A DNA stretch of 10,534 nt from assembly GCA_934215455.1 (NCBI GenBank), contig CAKPZX010000050.1, positions 1 through 10,534 of the forward strand, written 5' to 3'. The translations under genes and the position numbers were made by a program. The stretch comes from an uncultured Streptococcus sp. GTDB taxonomy: Bacteria > Bacillota > Bacilli > Lactobacillales > Streptococcaceae. Positions 1 to 6,497 of this stretch are shown here, in pieces (positions within the stretch are counted from its first letter, which is position 1; each line of letters begins with the position of its first letter). The notes below the pieces were generated by a model. It saw nothing but the letters and a program-made list of their open reading frames with translations, searched no databases and had not been told where the DNA came from.

Positions 1-216
1 TTTGAGTTGATGAAATATATCTTCGCTGCTGGGAATTATGTGAGTGGTTATTTCACAACGATTGCGGCTATTATATTATTTAGCGGAGTGCAACTCATCT
101 TCATCGGAATTCTTGGAGAGTATATTGGCAAGATCTATTACGAAGTGAAGCGTCGTCCTCATTTCATCATTGAAGAGACCAATATCGAACAAGCGAAGAA
201 AAATCATATCGGCTAA
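1..216 (+). CDS. GT2-family membrane glycosyltransferase (GtrB/CsbB-like), 3' end only
   Basis: The last 71 codons of a gene entering from the left edge. The frame is open from base 1 to TAA at 214-216, so the TTG at 7 is not a real start. The fragment carries the C-terminal signature of GtrB/CsbB/YkcC-type polyprenyl-phosphate glycosyltransferases: a hydrophobic helix (residues about 18-35 of the fragment), then GVQLIFIGILGEYIGKIYYE and a basic VKRRPHFII tail on the cytoplasmic side. Family members transfer a sugar from a nucleotide donor to undecaprenyl phosphate at the inner membrane face. The next gene (YfhO family) starts 17 bases after the stop and is very probably co-transcribed, which fits a lipid-linked-sugar supplier followed by its user. 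The catalytic GT-A domain lies outside the window, so the sugar cannot be guessed. Confidence 0.85.
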   Translation, partial: FELMKYIFAAGNYVSGYFTTIAAIILFSGVQLIFIGILGEYIGKIYYEVKRRPHFIIEETNIEQAKKNHIG

Positions 217-233
217 AGAAGATAGGAGAAAAC

Positions 234-3161
234 ATGTTAATCTGGTTCATGCGTTGGCAAGAGTTTTGGAAAAAGCATCCAAAGAAAGTTCTCTATGCTG
301 CAAGTGCCCTGCTCCCAATGACCATTATGCTGGTTGTGTGGGCTTTTATAGGAATGTACCCTTTTGGAAGTAAGAGTCTGATGGCTGTTGACTTTGGACA
401 GCAATATATCAGTTTCTTTGGCTTGCTAAAAAATGCCATCCTGACGGGGGATCTATCTAGTTTGAGTTATTCTTTCACCAAATCTCTTGGTGGAGATATG
501 ATCGGTGTGCTCGGCTACTATTTAATGAGTCCCTTCAACATCATCTACATTCTAGCTCCCCTCAAATATTTTGGGGCAGCAGTATTTTTAACCATTTGGC
601 TCAGATACGGGGCGATCGGTCTATCCTTTGCTTTCCTTTTAATCAAGCGCTACAAAGGATTAGAATCTAGAAAATGGTTGGTTCCATTATTCTCAACAGC
701 CTATGCTTTGTCAGGGATGTTGGTTTCCTATCAAATGAACGTCATCTTCTATGATGCCATGATCATGTTACCAATTGTGATTGTGTATTTGGAAGAATTA
801 TTAGATGGGAAATCTCCTTATCGCTATGCTTTTGCTTTAGGATTGACGGTCTTGCTTCAGTTTTACATGGGCTATATGATCTCCATTTTCATCGCTCTGT
901 ATGCCTGTTACTATGTATCACCAAGATTGCTGATTGAGGGTGATCTAAAGGCAAAGATTAAAAACTTTAGTATCCCTTTGTTGCAAGCGGTGATTTATTC
1001 GATTATTGGGATTGCAACAGCCTCAGTCTTGCTCTTGCCAGTGTTTTTCAACCTGATTGAAAGTAAGGGACAAGTCGGAGGTGGCATGACCTTCTCATTT
1101 GCCTTCCAAATTAACCCTTTGGATATTCTTTCTAAGTTGGTTGTTGGTGGCTTTGATACAACATCAGGCTGGTCAGCGGGTCCCAACCTTCCCAATATTT
1201 ATATTGGAGCGCTTGGCTTTCTTGGCTTTATCTTTTATTTCCTATCGCAAAAAGTTGGAAAAGCCAAAAAATGGGCTGCAGGGATTGTTACCCTCATTTT
1301 CCTGATTTCCTTTGTCAATGAATTTGTCAGTAAGATATGGCATATGGGACAAAACCCAGCCGGTTTCTTCTTCCGTTTTTCTTGGCTGTTTTCATTCTTT
1401 ATGCTAGTCCTTGCTTATCAAGCGATGAAGCAGAAGATCGTTATTTCCAAACGAACCAACTGCATCATCGGCTTGGGCTTGCTCTTGTCGGTAGTTTATC
1501 TCTATTTCCACCAGTATAGTTTTATCTCAAAGACCCAACCGCAAGCGATCAGTCGTTTCCTCTCTAAGTTCTCTATTCTAAGTGTTCTGGGAATAGCAGC
1601 AGTGACCTGCTTCATCTTCTATGCGTATTGGGAAAAATCTCAGAAGAGCCAATTGGAAAAAATGATTCGAATGGCTCTAGCAGCGGTCATTTTATTGCTG
1701 GCTGTAGTCTTATTAAAGACAGGCTATCTCTTGTCGCAAGTGGGGATTACAGCAATGCTCTACTTGAGCATTCTCTTCATCCTAAACTTTAAGATCTCAC
1801 GTTTGTCCATGATTGTCGTATCTGTGCTGACAATTTTTGAGTTTGGCTATAATGCGTATTTGTCCCAAGTAACATTTGGGTATGATGATGTGCACAAGTT
1901 TGCAGATGCGACCGTTTCAGTCAAGCGCGTGACAGACAATATCCAAGAAAATGCAGATCAAAAATTCTATCGGATTGCCACAGATTTTGCCTATTCCAGA
2001 ACAGTTCCTTCCTTGGTGTCCTATCCAGGCTTAAGTACCTTTAGCTCAAGTTTGGAACGTAGCACCATGGATCACTTTGCTTTCATGGGAGATCTGGGTG
2101 TCAATGCGGCGACTCAATATTCAAATGGGACACCTTTGACAGATGCTTTATATGGTGTTCGTTACTTTATGAGTGCCAAGGATTTTGATCCCAAAGAGAT
2201 TGAAGCCAATCCAGATAAGATGTACTTTTATCGATTTACAGACCGCTTTGATCTACATCGCTATTTCACAGACAAGGTCTATGAGGATAAGCGTTATGTC
2301 GTCTATAAGAATCCAAATTCCTTCCCACTTGCATACGGGACGAACAGTCTGGTAAGGAATATTCAATTTGGTGCCAATAATGCCTTTGCTAACCAGAATA
2401 TTATTTTGAACTCCATGGAGGGGCATCAAAAGGCCAATAATGATACCGTTGAGTACTTTAAACCTTTGGCGTTCAGCTCGATCGAGACAGAAAATGTGAT
2501 TGAAGAAAAGGTCAATAAGGAAACGGGAGAAGCCATCTATAAGAGAGCGGATTCGTCAAAAGATGCCATTATTCGTTATAAGGTCACTCCACGTACCAAT
2601 TACACCTATTATTTCTTTACTCCTGTATCTTTGATCCAAAACCAAGATTACTCGGTTTTACTCAATAATAAATGGTTGCTCAATGCTAAAATTTTCACGC
2701 AAAGACAAATTTGGCAGTTGACAGATCAAACTGAAAACCAAGAAACCGTTATTGAATTTAGATTTAGAACAGATCACATCGATATGAGCAATGCAGGCGT
2801 TTATCGCGCTGACGTTGATCAAATTCAACAGGTATTAGAAAACCGGAAGAAACAAGGTTTACATGTAACCAAGTTTTCAAATACCCATATTGTTGGTGAT
2901 GTGTCTATCACAGATGATAGTAACTATATGATGACTTCCATTCCATACAGCGATGGCTGGAAAGTGAAAGTGGATGGGAAGTTTGTCAAAACTGAAAAAG
3001 CATGGAATGCATTCTTATCGTTCCCAATCTCAAAGGGAAATCATAAGGTTGAGTTCGTCTTTAGACAAAAAGGAGTGATCCTGGGTGCCTTGCTATCTAT
3101 TGTTTCCGTTGCTTACCTCGTCATTCAAATGAGAAGAAGTAGAAGTGATAAAGAACAATAG
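234..3161 (+). CDS. YfhO-family polytopic membrane protein (probable GT-C glycosyltransferase)
   Basis: 975 residues starting at ATG 234, preceded by AGGAGA with good spacing. The N-terminal two thirds is a long series of hydrophobic segments (first about residues 19-41, then repeatedly to about 545). A large soluble extracellular part follows (about 550-945), with a last membrane helix near 950-967 and a basic tail. The first outside loop has AVDFGQQY (Asp53), in the place where GT-C enzymes keep a catalytic Asp. The end of the soluble part (SIPYSDGWKVKVDG, then GNHKVEFVF) is the beta-rich module typical of YfhO. In Bacillus subtilis YfhO works with the GT2 enzyme CsbB in decorating lipoteichoic acid, and the adjacent GT2 gene here gives the same pairing. 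The acceptor in this organism (teichoic acid, polysaccharide or protein) is inference. The family is secure; the exact function is not. Confidence 0.88.
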   Translation: MLIWFMRWQEFWKKHPKKVLYAASALLPMTIMLVVWAFIGMYPFGSKSLMAVDFGQQYISFFGLLKNAILTGDLSSLSYSFTKSLGGDMIGVLGYYLMSPFNIIYILAPLKYFGAAVFLTIWLRYGAIGLSFAFLLIKRYKGLESRKWLVPLFSTAYALSGMLVSYQMNVIFYDAMIMLPIVIVYLEELLDGKSPYRYAFALGLTVLLQFYMGYMISIFIALYACYYVSPRLLIEGDLKAKIKNFSIPLLQAVIYSIIGIATASVLLLPVFFNLIESKGQVGGGMTFSFAFQINPLDILSKLVVGGFDTTSGWSAGPNLPNIYIGALGFLGFIFYFLSQKVGKAKKWAAGIVTLIFLISFVNEFVSKIWHMGQNPAGFFFRFSWLFSFFMLVLAYQAMKQKIVISKRTNCIIGLGLLLSVVYLYFHQYSFISKTQPQAISRFLSKFSILSVLGIAAVTCFIFYAYWEKSQKSQLEKMIRMALAAVILLLAVVLLKTGYLLSQVGITAMLYLSILFILNFKISRLSMIVVSVLTIFEFGYNAYLSQVTFGYDDVHKFADATVSVKRVTDNIQENADQKFYRIATDFAYSRTVPSLVSYPGLSTFSSSLERSTMDHFAFMGDLGVNAATQYSNGTPLTDALYGVRYFMSAKDFDPKEIEANPDKMYFYRFTDRFDLHRYFTDKVYEDKRYVVYKNPNSFPLAYGTNSLVRNIQFGANNAFANQNIILNSMEGHQKANNDTVEYFKPLAFSSIETENVIEEKVNKETGEAIYKRADSSKDAIIRYKVTPRTNYTYYFFTPVSLIQNQDYSVLLNNKWLLNAKIFTQRQIWQLTDQTENQETVIEFRFRTDHIDMSNAGVYRADVDQIQQVLENRKKQGLHVTKFSNTHIVGDVSITDDSNYMMTSIPYSDGWKVKVDGKFVKTEKAWNAFLSFPISKGNHKVEFVFRQKGVILGALLSIVSVAYLVIQMRRSRSDKEQ

Positions 3162-3193
3162 GATTTAAGGAAATCAAAAATAGTTATCCACAC

Positions 3194-3230
3194 AAAAAGG
3201 ATCGTATCCAATTGGATACGATCCTTTTTT
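3194..3230. terminator. Bidirectional rho-independent terminator (perfect palindrome)
   Basis: A perfect 36-base palindrome spans 3194-3229: five A, GGATCGTATCC, a central AATT, then the mirror half ending in five T, with one more T at 3230. It gives a GC-containing stem with a U-run in both directions. It lies between the stops of two convergent genes (3161 on plus, 3254 on minus), so one element can end both transcripts. Confidence 0.9.
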
Positions 3231-3253
3231 ATATGATCCGCACATGCGAACGA

Positions 3254-5071
3254 TTAGTTATTAGAAATCTTGCGTTTCAAGATGACGGCTCCTGATAGGA
3301 TAGCAACACCGATCAAGATGACACCAGTAGCGACTGCTTCACCTGTTTTTGGCAGGAATGTCTTGCGACCTCCGTTTGAAGTTGTCGTGCCAGAATCACC
3401 TGGGTTGCCAGGTTTGGTTGTATTCGTTGTTGGCCCTTCTGGCGTTGTTGTCGTAGTGGTCGTTGTAGGCACTGGTTTTTCAGATGTAGTTGTAGTCGTT
3501 GTTGTAGTGGTTGTCGTAGTCGGCGTAGGTTTTGGACCTTCTGTTGTCGTTGTTGTAGTTGTTGGCTCTTGAGTCGTAGTCGTCGTTGTTGTAGGTTCTT
3601 CAGTTGTCGTTGAAGTTGTTGTTGACTCTGGAGTTGTTGTAGTGGTAGTAGGAGTAGGTTCCTCAGTTGTTGTCGTAGTCGTCGTCGGCTCTTGAGTTGT
3701 TGTCGTAGTGGTTGTTGGCTCTTGAGTCGTTGTAGACGTAGTTGACGTAGTGGTTGTAGTGGTTGTAGTGGTTGTAGTTGTTTCTTCCTTCGGATTCACA
3801 ATCGTTTTGGTTACTGAATGGTCTGCTCCAAAATCTTCAACATTAACCACAGTATCCGCTTCTTTGATGATATGACCTGAAGGGGCTTCGATTTCAGTTA
3901 AGATATATTTATCTTTTAAGAGTTTTCCAACAGCAATATTACCATTTTCGTCTGATTCAAACTCACCGATAACTTGATTATTCGCTTGACGAACAACTCT
4001 AAACTTAGCACCCTTAAGCGGTTGATTCGCATCATCTACTTTATGGATATTGATTGAGTAAACATAACCAACACCAGCACCACCAGCAATTTGAACAGCA
4101 GCAGCATTAGTTACATTTTTGCTTTCAATACCTAGACCTTTAAGAGTTGCTTCATTTTTCAAGACTTCTCCGTCGGCAGGATCATAATTTAAACGAACTT
4201 TATAATTAATACGATACTGATCTTGATCTGTAATGTCACCTAAATCAATAACAAATGATTGACCATCTTCGCTAATTGTAATCTTATGCTGGTCTGTTAC
4301 ATCAACTCTATCAGAGAATACCCATTCACCAGTATCATATGAGAATTTACCTTTAATAATCTTAATGCTATCTTTTACGTAAGAAGCATTTGTAAATTTC
4401 AAGTGATCCTCAATCGTTACACCTTTGATGTTTTGTTTTGTACGATTGACTGAAATAGTGTATTGAACCTCTCTTTTATCACCTTCATTAACCCAACTAG
4501 TCTTTGTTAAAAGATAAGGATTACCATCGCCAATACCAGTAAATGATACTTTACCAGCAACTTTTGTTTCTTTATTAATCGTAATCTCAATTGGAATTTC
4601 TCCTTGTTGAGGGTGTTTTTTGAAATCGACACGAGCATAGAAGAAGAAAGATCCGTTTGTATCAGAGTGTTTTTCAACATAATCTGTATAGGTAATTGTA
4701 ATGGATTTATTATCTGGGTTTACTTCAGCATTTGCAATAATCTCTTTTGTATTGATATCAAGGATCTTAAATGAAGTTGAAGTAATCATTAAAGCATCTG
4801 GAACTGTAACTACAGTTGAATCCCCTGCTTTAACATTCTTTCCAGACAAATCGTAATCAGCGTTAATTCGGAATGTTGCCCATTGTTTCAAGTCCCAGTC
4901 GAGAACTCCGCCTTCATTATTTGATACTTTAACATTTTGGATTGTATCCACAAATTTCCCTGATACTGAAACCTCAGGAGTTTCTGCTGAAATCCGATTC
5001 CATCCTAAAGCGAAAAGCGTCGCCACTAAACAAAGGACAAATGAGAAAATTTTAATATTTCTATTCTTCAT
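3254..5071 (-). CDS. LPXTG cell-wall anchored adhesin, Cna/MSCRAMM-like with CnaB domain and Thr-rich stalk
   Basis: 605 residues from the ATG at 5069-5071. The in-frame ATG 18 bases earlier (5087-5089) has only a T-run before it, whereas AAGGGAAG lies just upstream of 5071, so the later start is preferred. In order: signal peptide 1-29 (basic start, hydrophobic core, ISA|ETPE); an Ig-like A region of about 30-330 resembling Cna-type ligand-binding domains (TVTVPDALMI-like strands, then NPYLLTKTSWVNEGDKREVQ and YRINYKVRLNYDP...KNEATLKG); one CnaB/SpaA domain about 336-430 with the expected isopeptide triad Lys344 (NIHKVD), Glu393 (LTEIEAP) and Asn426 (VNPK); a Thr-rich stalk 431-565; LPKTG at 573-577, a membrane helix and a KRK tail. 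Sortase A should link it to peptidoglycan. The ligand (collagen, fibrinogen or other) cannot be read from the sequence. The gene converges on the YfhO gene and diverges from dut. Confidence 0.9.
   Translation of the reverse strand: MKNRNIKIFSFVLCLVATLFALGWNRISAETPEVSVSGKFVDTIQNVKVSNNEGGVLDWDLKQWATFRINADYDLSGKNVKAGDSTVVTVPDALMITSTSFKILDINTKEIIANAEVNPDNKSITITYTDYVEKHSDTNGSFFFYARVDFKKHPQQGEIPIEITINKETKVAGKVSFTGIGDGNPYLLTKTSWVNEGDKREVQYTISVNRTKQNIKGVTIEDHLKFTNASYVKDSIKIIKGKFSYDTGEWVFSDRVDVTDQHKITISEDGQSFVIDLGDITDQDQYRINYKVRLNYDPADGEVLKNEATLKGLGIESKNVTNAAAVQIAGGAGVGYVYSINIHKVDDANQPLKGAKFRVVRQANNQVIGEFESDENGNIAVGKLLKDKYILTEIEAPSGHIIKEADTVVNVEDFGADHSVTKTIVNPKEETTTTTTTTTTTTSTTSTTTQEPTTTTTTTQEPTTTTTTTEEPTPTTTTTTPESTTTSTTTEEPTTTTTTTQEPTTTTTTTEGPKPTPTTTTTTTTTTTTSEKPVPTTTTTTTTPEGPTTNTTKPGNPGDSGTTTSNGGRKTFLPKTGEAVATGVILIGVAILSGAVILKRKISNN
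3380..3781 (-). repeat. Thr-rich stalk coding repeats ((Q/E)EP-T7 units; 9-bp tandem)
   Basis: About 86 of the 135 residues encoded here are Thr, in runs of 7 to 12 separated by QEP, EEP, PES, EGP or SEKPVP. Several units are exactly ten residues (30 bases), for example the neighbouring QEP-T7 copies. At 3752-3778 a 9-bp plus-strand unit, GGTTGTAGT, is repeated three times without a mismatch (ACT ACA ACC on the coding strand). Elsewhere all four Thr codons are mixed. All periods are multiples of three, so copy-number changes would lengthen or shorten the stalk without frameshift. Confidence 0.9.
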
Positions 5072-5131
5072 CTTATCTTCCCTTTTCATAAAAAAATTAG
5101 TGCCTAGTTATCAATGCCTGATTACTCTTAA

Positions 5132-5156
5132 AGATAGGAACGTCCAAATCCTATCT
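5132..5156 (-). promoter_or_regulatory. Hairpin in the adhesin mRNA leader
   Basis: AGATAGGA (5132-5139) and TCCTATCT (5149-5156) are exact inverted copies around a 9-base loop. In the minus-strand mRNA this hairpin lies about 60 nt before the adhesin start. No U-run follows it, so it is not a canonical terminator. A role in translation or stability is possible but unproven. Confidence 0.4.
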
Positions 5157-5251
5157 GTTGGCAATAAGAATTGACTGCTGAGACACAACCTCCATAAAAT
5201 TATTTTATAGGGTAAAATATTTTACTTTTAAAATTATTCCCTACAAAGGGA

Positions 5252-5280
5252 ATTATAGCAAAAATAATGAGTTGCTTCAA
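5252..5280 (-). promoter_or_regulatory. Sigma-A promoter of the adhesin gene (extended -10)
   Basis: Read on the minus strand: -35 TTGAAG (5275-5280), a 17-base spacer, -10 TATAAT (5252-5257), with TGC immediately before the -10 (extended -10). Predicted transcription start is near 5245, which gives a leader of about 170 nt before the ATG at 5071. An inverted repeat ATTCCC-N6-GGGAAT (5236-5241 / 5248-5253) overlaps the end of the -10 and the start site, and could be an operator. Confidence 0.75.
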
Positions 5281-5429
5281 GCTAAAAAGAGTGAATTTTT
5301 GCACAAATTATCTATTAAAATGCTTTTTCATTGACTTTCTAAAATTTTCAGAATACATGCATGAAACTGTCATAAAATATCCAAAGGTGCATAAAATGAG
5401 CAGAAAAATGAATGACATTATTAAAAAAA

Positions 5430-5437
5430 TACGAATA
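5430..5437 (+). promoter_or_regulatory. cin-box (ComX/SigX late-competence promoter) of the dut-radA operon
   Basis: TACGAATA matches exactly the streptococcal cin-box (com-box) recognised by the competence sigma factor ComX/SigX. It is 78 bases upstream of the dut start, on the same strand and ahead of an operon that ends in radA, a known late-competence gene in pneumococcus. It is preceded by seven A rather than the T-run often seen. Motif plus context make this a confident call. Confidence 0.85.
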
Positions 5438-5468
5438 GTAGTATAGGGAGGACGCTAGGGCAAAGTGA

Positions 5469-5477
5469 TGGTATAAT
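5469..5477 (+). promoter_or_regulatory. Housekeeping sigma-A promoter of dut operon (extended -10)
   Basis: TGG directly followed by TATAAT (5472-5477) forms a perfect extended -10. No good -35 is seen 17 bases upstream, as is usual for extended -10 promoters. The predicted start, near 5484, lies about 30 bases before dut. Together with the cin-box this gives a basal plus a competence-induced promoter. Confidence 0.75.
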
Positions 5478-5514
5478 AGAAGAGATAGAAACATTTTAGA
5501 ATGAAAGAGGAATT

Positions 5515-5964
5515 ATGATGACAAAAATTCGTGGATTTGAACTTGTATCAAGCTATACCAATAAGGACTTGCTTCCAAAACGAGAGACAGCACATGCAGC
5601 TGGCTACGACTTAAAGGTGGCAGAGCGCACAGTCATTGCACCAGGAGAGATCGTCCTCGTCCCAACTGGGGTCAAGGCTTATATGCAAGCGGGTGAGGTG
5701 CTCTATCTTTACGACCGTTCCTCTAACCCTCGCAAGAAGGGATTGGTCTTGATTAACTCAGTTGGAGTTATTGATGGAGACTACTATGGCAATCCAGGGA
5801 ATGAAGGACATATCTTTGCACAGATGAAGAATATCACAGACCAAGAAGTGGTTCTTGAAGTTGGCGAACGCGTGGTTCAGGCTGTCTTTGCTCCTTTCTT
5901 AATTGCAGATGGAGATGAGGCGGATGGCGTGCGGACTGGTGGATTTGGATCGACAGGGCACTAA
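5515..5964 (+). CDS. dut: dUTP diphosphatase (dUTPase)
   Basis: 149 residues, the normal size for a trimeric dUTPase, which hydrolyses dUTP to dUMP and pyrophosphate, keeping uracil out of DNA and feeding dTMP synthesis. The five family motifs are visible: AAGYDL (28-33), DRSSN (67-71), GVIDGDYYGN (84-93), GERVVQAVF (117-125) and the flexible C-terminal RTGGFGSTGH (140-149). Asp87 in motif 3 is the expected water-activating residue. Two adjacent ATGs exist: AGAGG is 4 bases from 5515 and 7 bases from 5518, so the second may be the true start. It is first in an operon: the phosphatase ATG begins one base after the dut stop. Promoters at 5430 (SigX) and 5469 (sigma-A) suggest that it is expressed constitutively and raised during competence. 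Confidence 0.96.
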   Translation: MMTKIRGFELVSSYTNKDLLPKRETAHAAGYDLKVAERTVIAPGEIVLVPTGVKAYMQAGEVLYLYDRSSNPRKKGLVLINSVGVIDGDYYGNPGNEGHIFAQMKNITDQEVVLEVGERVVQAVFAPFLIADGDEADGVRTGGFGSTGH

Positions 5965-5965
5965 G

Positions 5966-6481
5966 ATGAAGATTATCTTTGTACGTCATGGAGAGCCAGA
6001 TTACCGTGAGTTAGAGGAGCGTTCCTATACTGGATTCGGGATAGATTTGGCCCCTTTATCGGTGAAAGGAAGACAACAAGCTCAGGAACTTTGCAAAAAT
6101 CCTTTGTTTGGCTCAGCTGATATACTAGTGTCTTCTGCAGTGACGCGAGCATTAGAAACGGCTTCTTATGTATCTTGTGCTACTGGGCTTCCTTTGAGAG
6201 TGGAGCCATTATTGCATGAATGGCAGGTCTATGAAAGTGGCATAGATAGATTTGAAGAAGCTAGAAGACTATTTTTAGAAAATAATGGGGAGTTGCTCCC
6301 AAATTCTCCTGTTCAATATGAGACAGCTGTAGAGATGAAGTCTCGTTTTCTAGAATGCATGGCTAAGTATCGGGAACATCAAGCTGTGGTAGTTGTAGCC
6401 CATCGCATGCTCATGCGTCAATTTGTACCGAATGAAACCATTGATTTTTGCCAAGTGATTGAGTGTGAGATAGAGATTTAG
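5966..6481 (+). CDS. Histidine phosphatase family protein
   Basis: 171 residues from ATG 5966 ([11 protein letters not shown]). The frame opens further upstream at 5903, but that would overlap dut by about 60 bases and add residues foreign to the family. RHG at 7-9 supplies the phosphorylated His8. TRALETA (Arg61) matches the second Arg motif, Glu85 in LLHEW is the likely proton donor, and VVVAHRML gives the second His (146). In most family members that His is followed by Gly; here it is Arg. The substrate is unknown, since this superfamily covers sugar phosphates, nucleotides, cobalamin intermediates and proteins. It is tightly coupled with dut (one-base gap) and the radA Shine-Dalgarno begins right after its stop. 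The same position between dut and radA is seen in pneumococcus. Confidence 0.85.
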   Translation: MKIIFVRHGEPDYRELEERSYTGFGIDLAPLSVKGRQQAQELCKNPLFGSADILVSSAVTRALETASYVSCATGLPLRVEPLLHEWQVYESGIDRFEEARRLFLENNGELLPNSPVQYETAVEMKSRFLECMAKYREHQAVVVVAHRMLMRQFVPNETIDFCQVIECEIEI

Positions 6482-6497
6482 AAAGAGGTTTATCATC
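6482..6497 (+). promoter_or_regulatory. Shine-Dalgarno and ATC start of radA
   Basis: AAAGAGG at 6482-6488 begins immediately after the phosphatase TAG (6479-6481). Six bases later comes ATC (6495-6497), followed by GCA AAG AAA AAA. A second ATC at 6492 is only three bases from the Shine-Dalgarno. The placement decides the start and suggests coupling to translation of the phosphatase. Confidence 0.65.

Noticed and set aside
3270..3572. Plus-strand Val-rich frame of 100 codons opposite the adhesin
   Set aside because: It is the antisense reading of the Thr-codon tracts, has no ribosome site and no plausible protein character.
3380..3781. CRISPR-like or satellite array
   Set aside because: The repetition is coding Thr runs of an anchored adhesin, without constant repeats and unique spacers.
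5331..5359. TTGACT followed after 17 bases by TACATG as a plus-strand promoter
   Set aside because: The -10 matches poorly and two better promoters lie closer to dut.
5903..5965. Upstream ATG for the histidine phosphatase
   Set aside because: It would overlap dut and add 21 residues before the family-typical [14 protein letters not shown] 5966 fits better.
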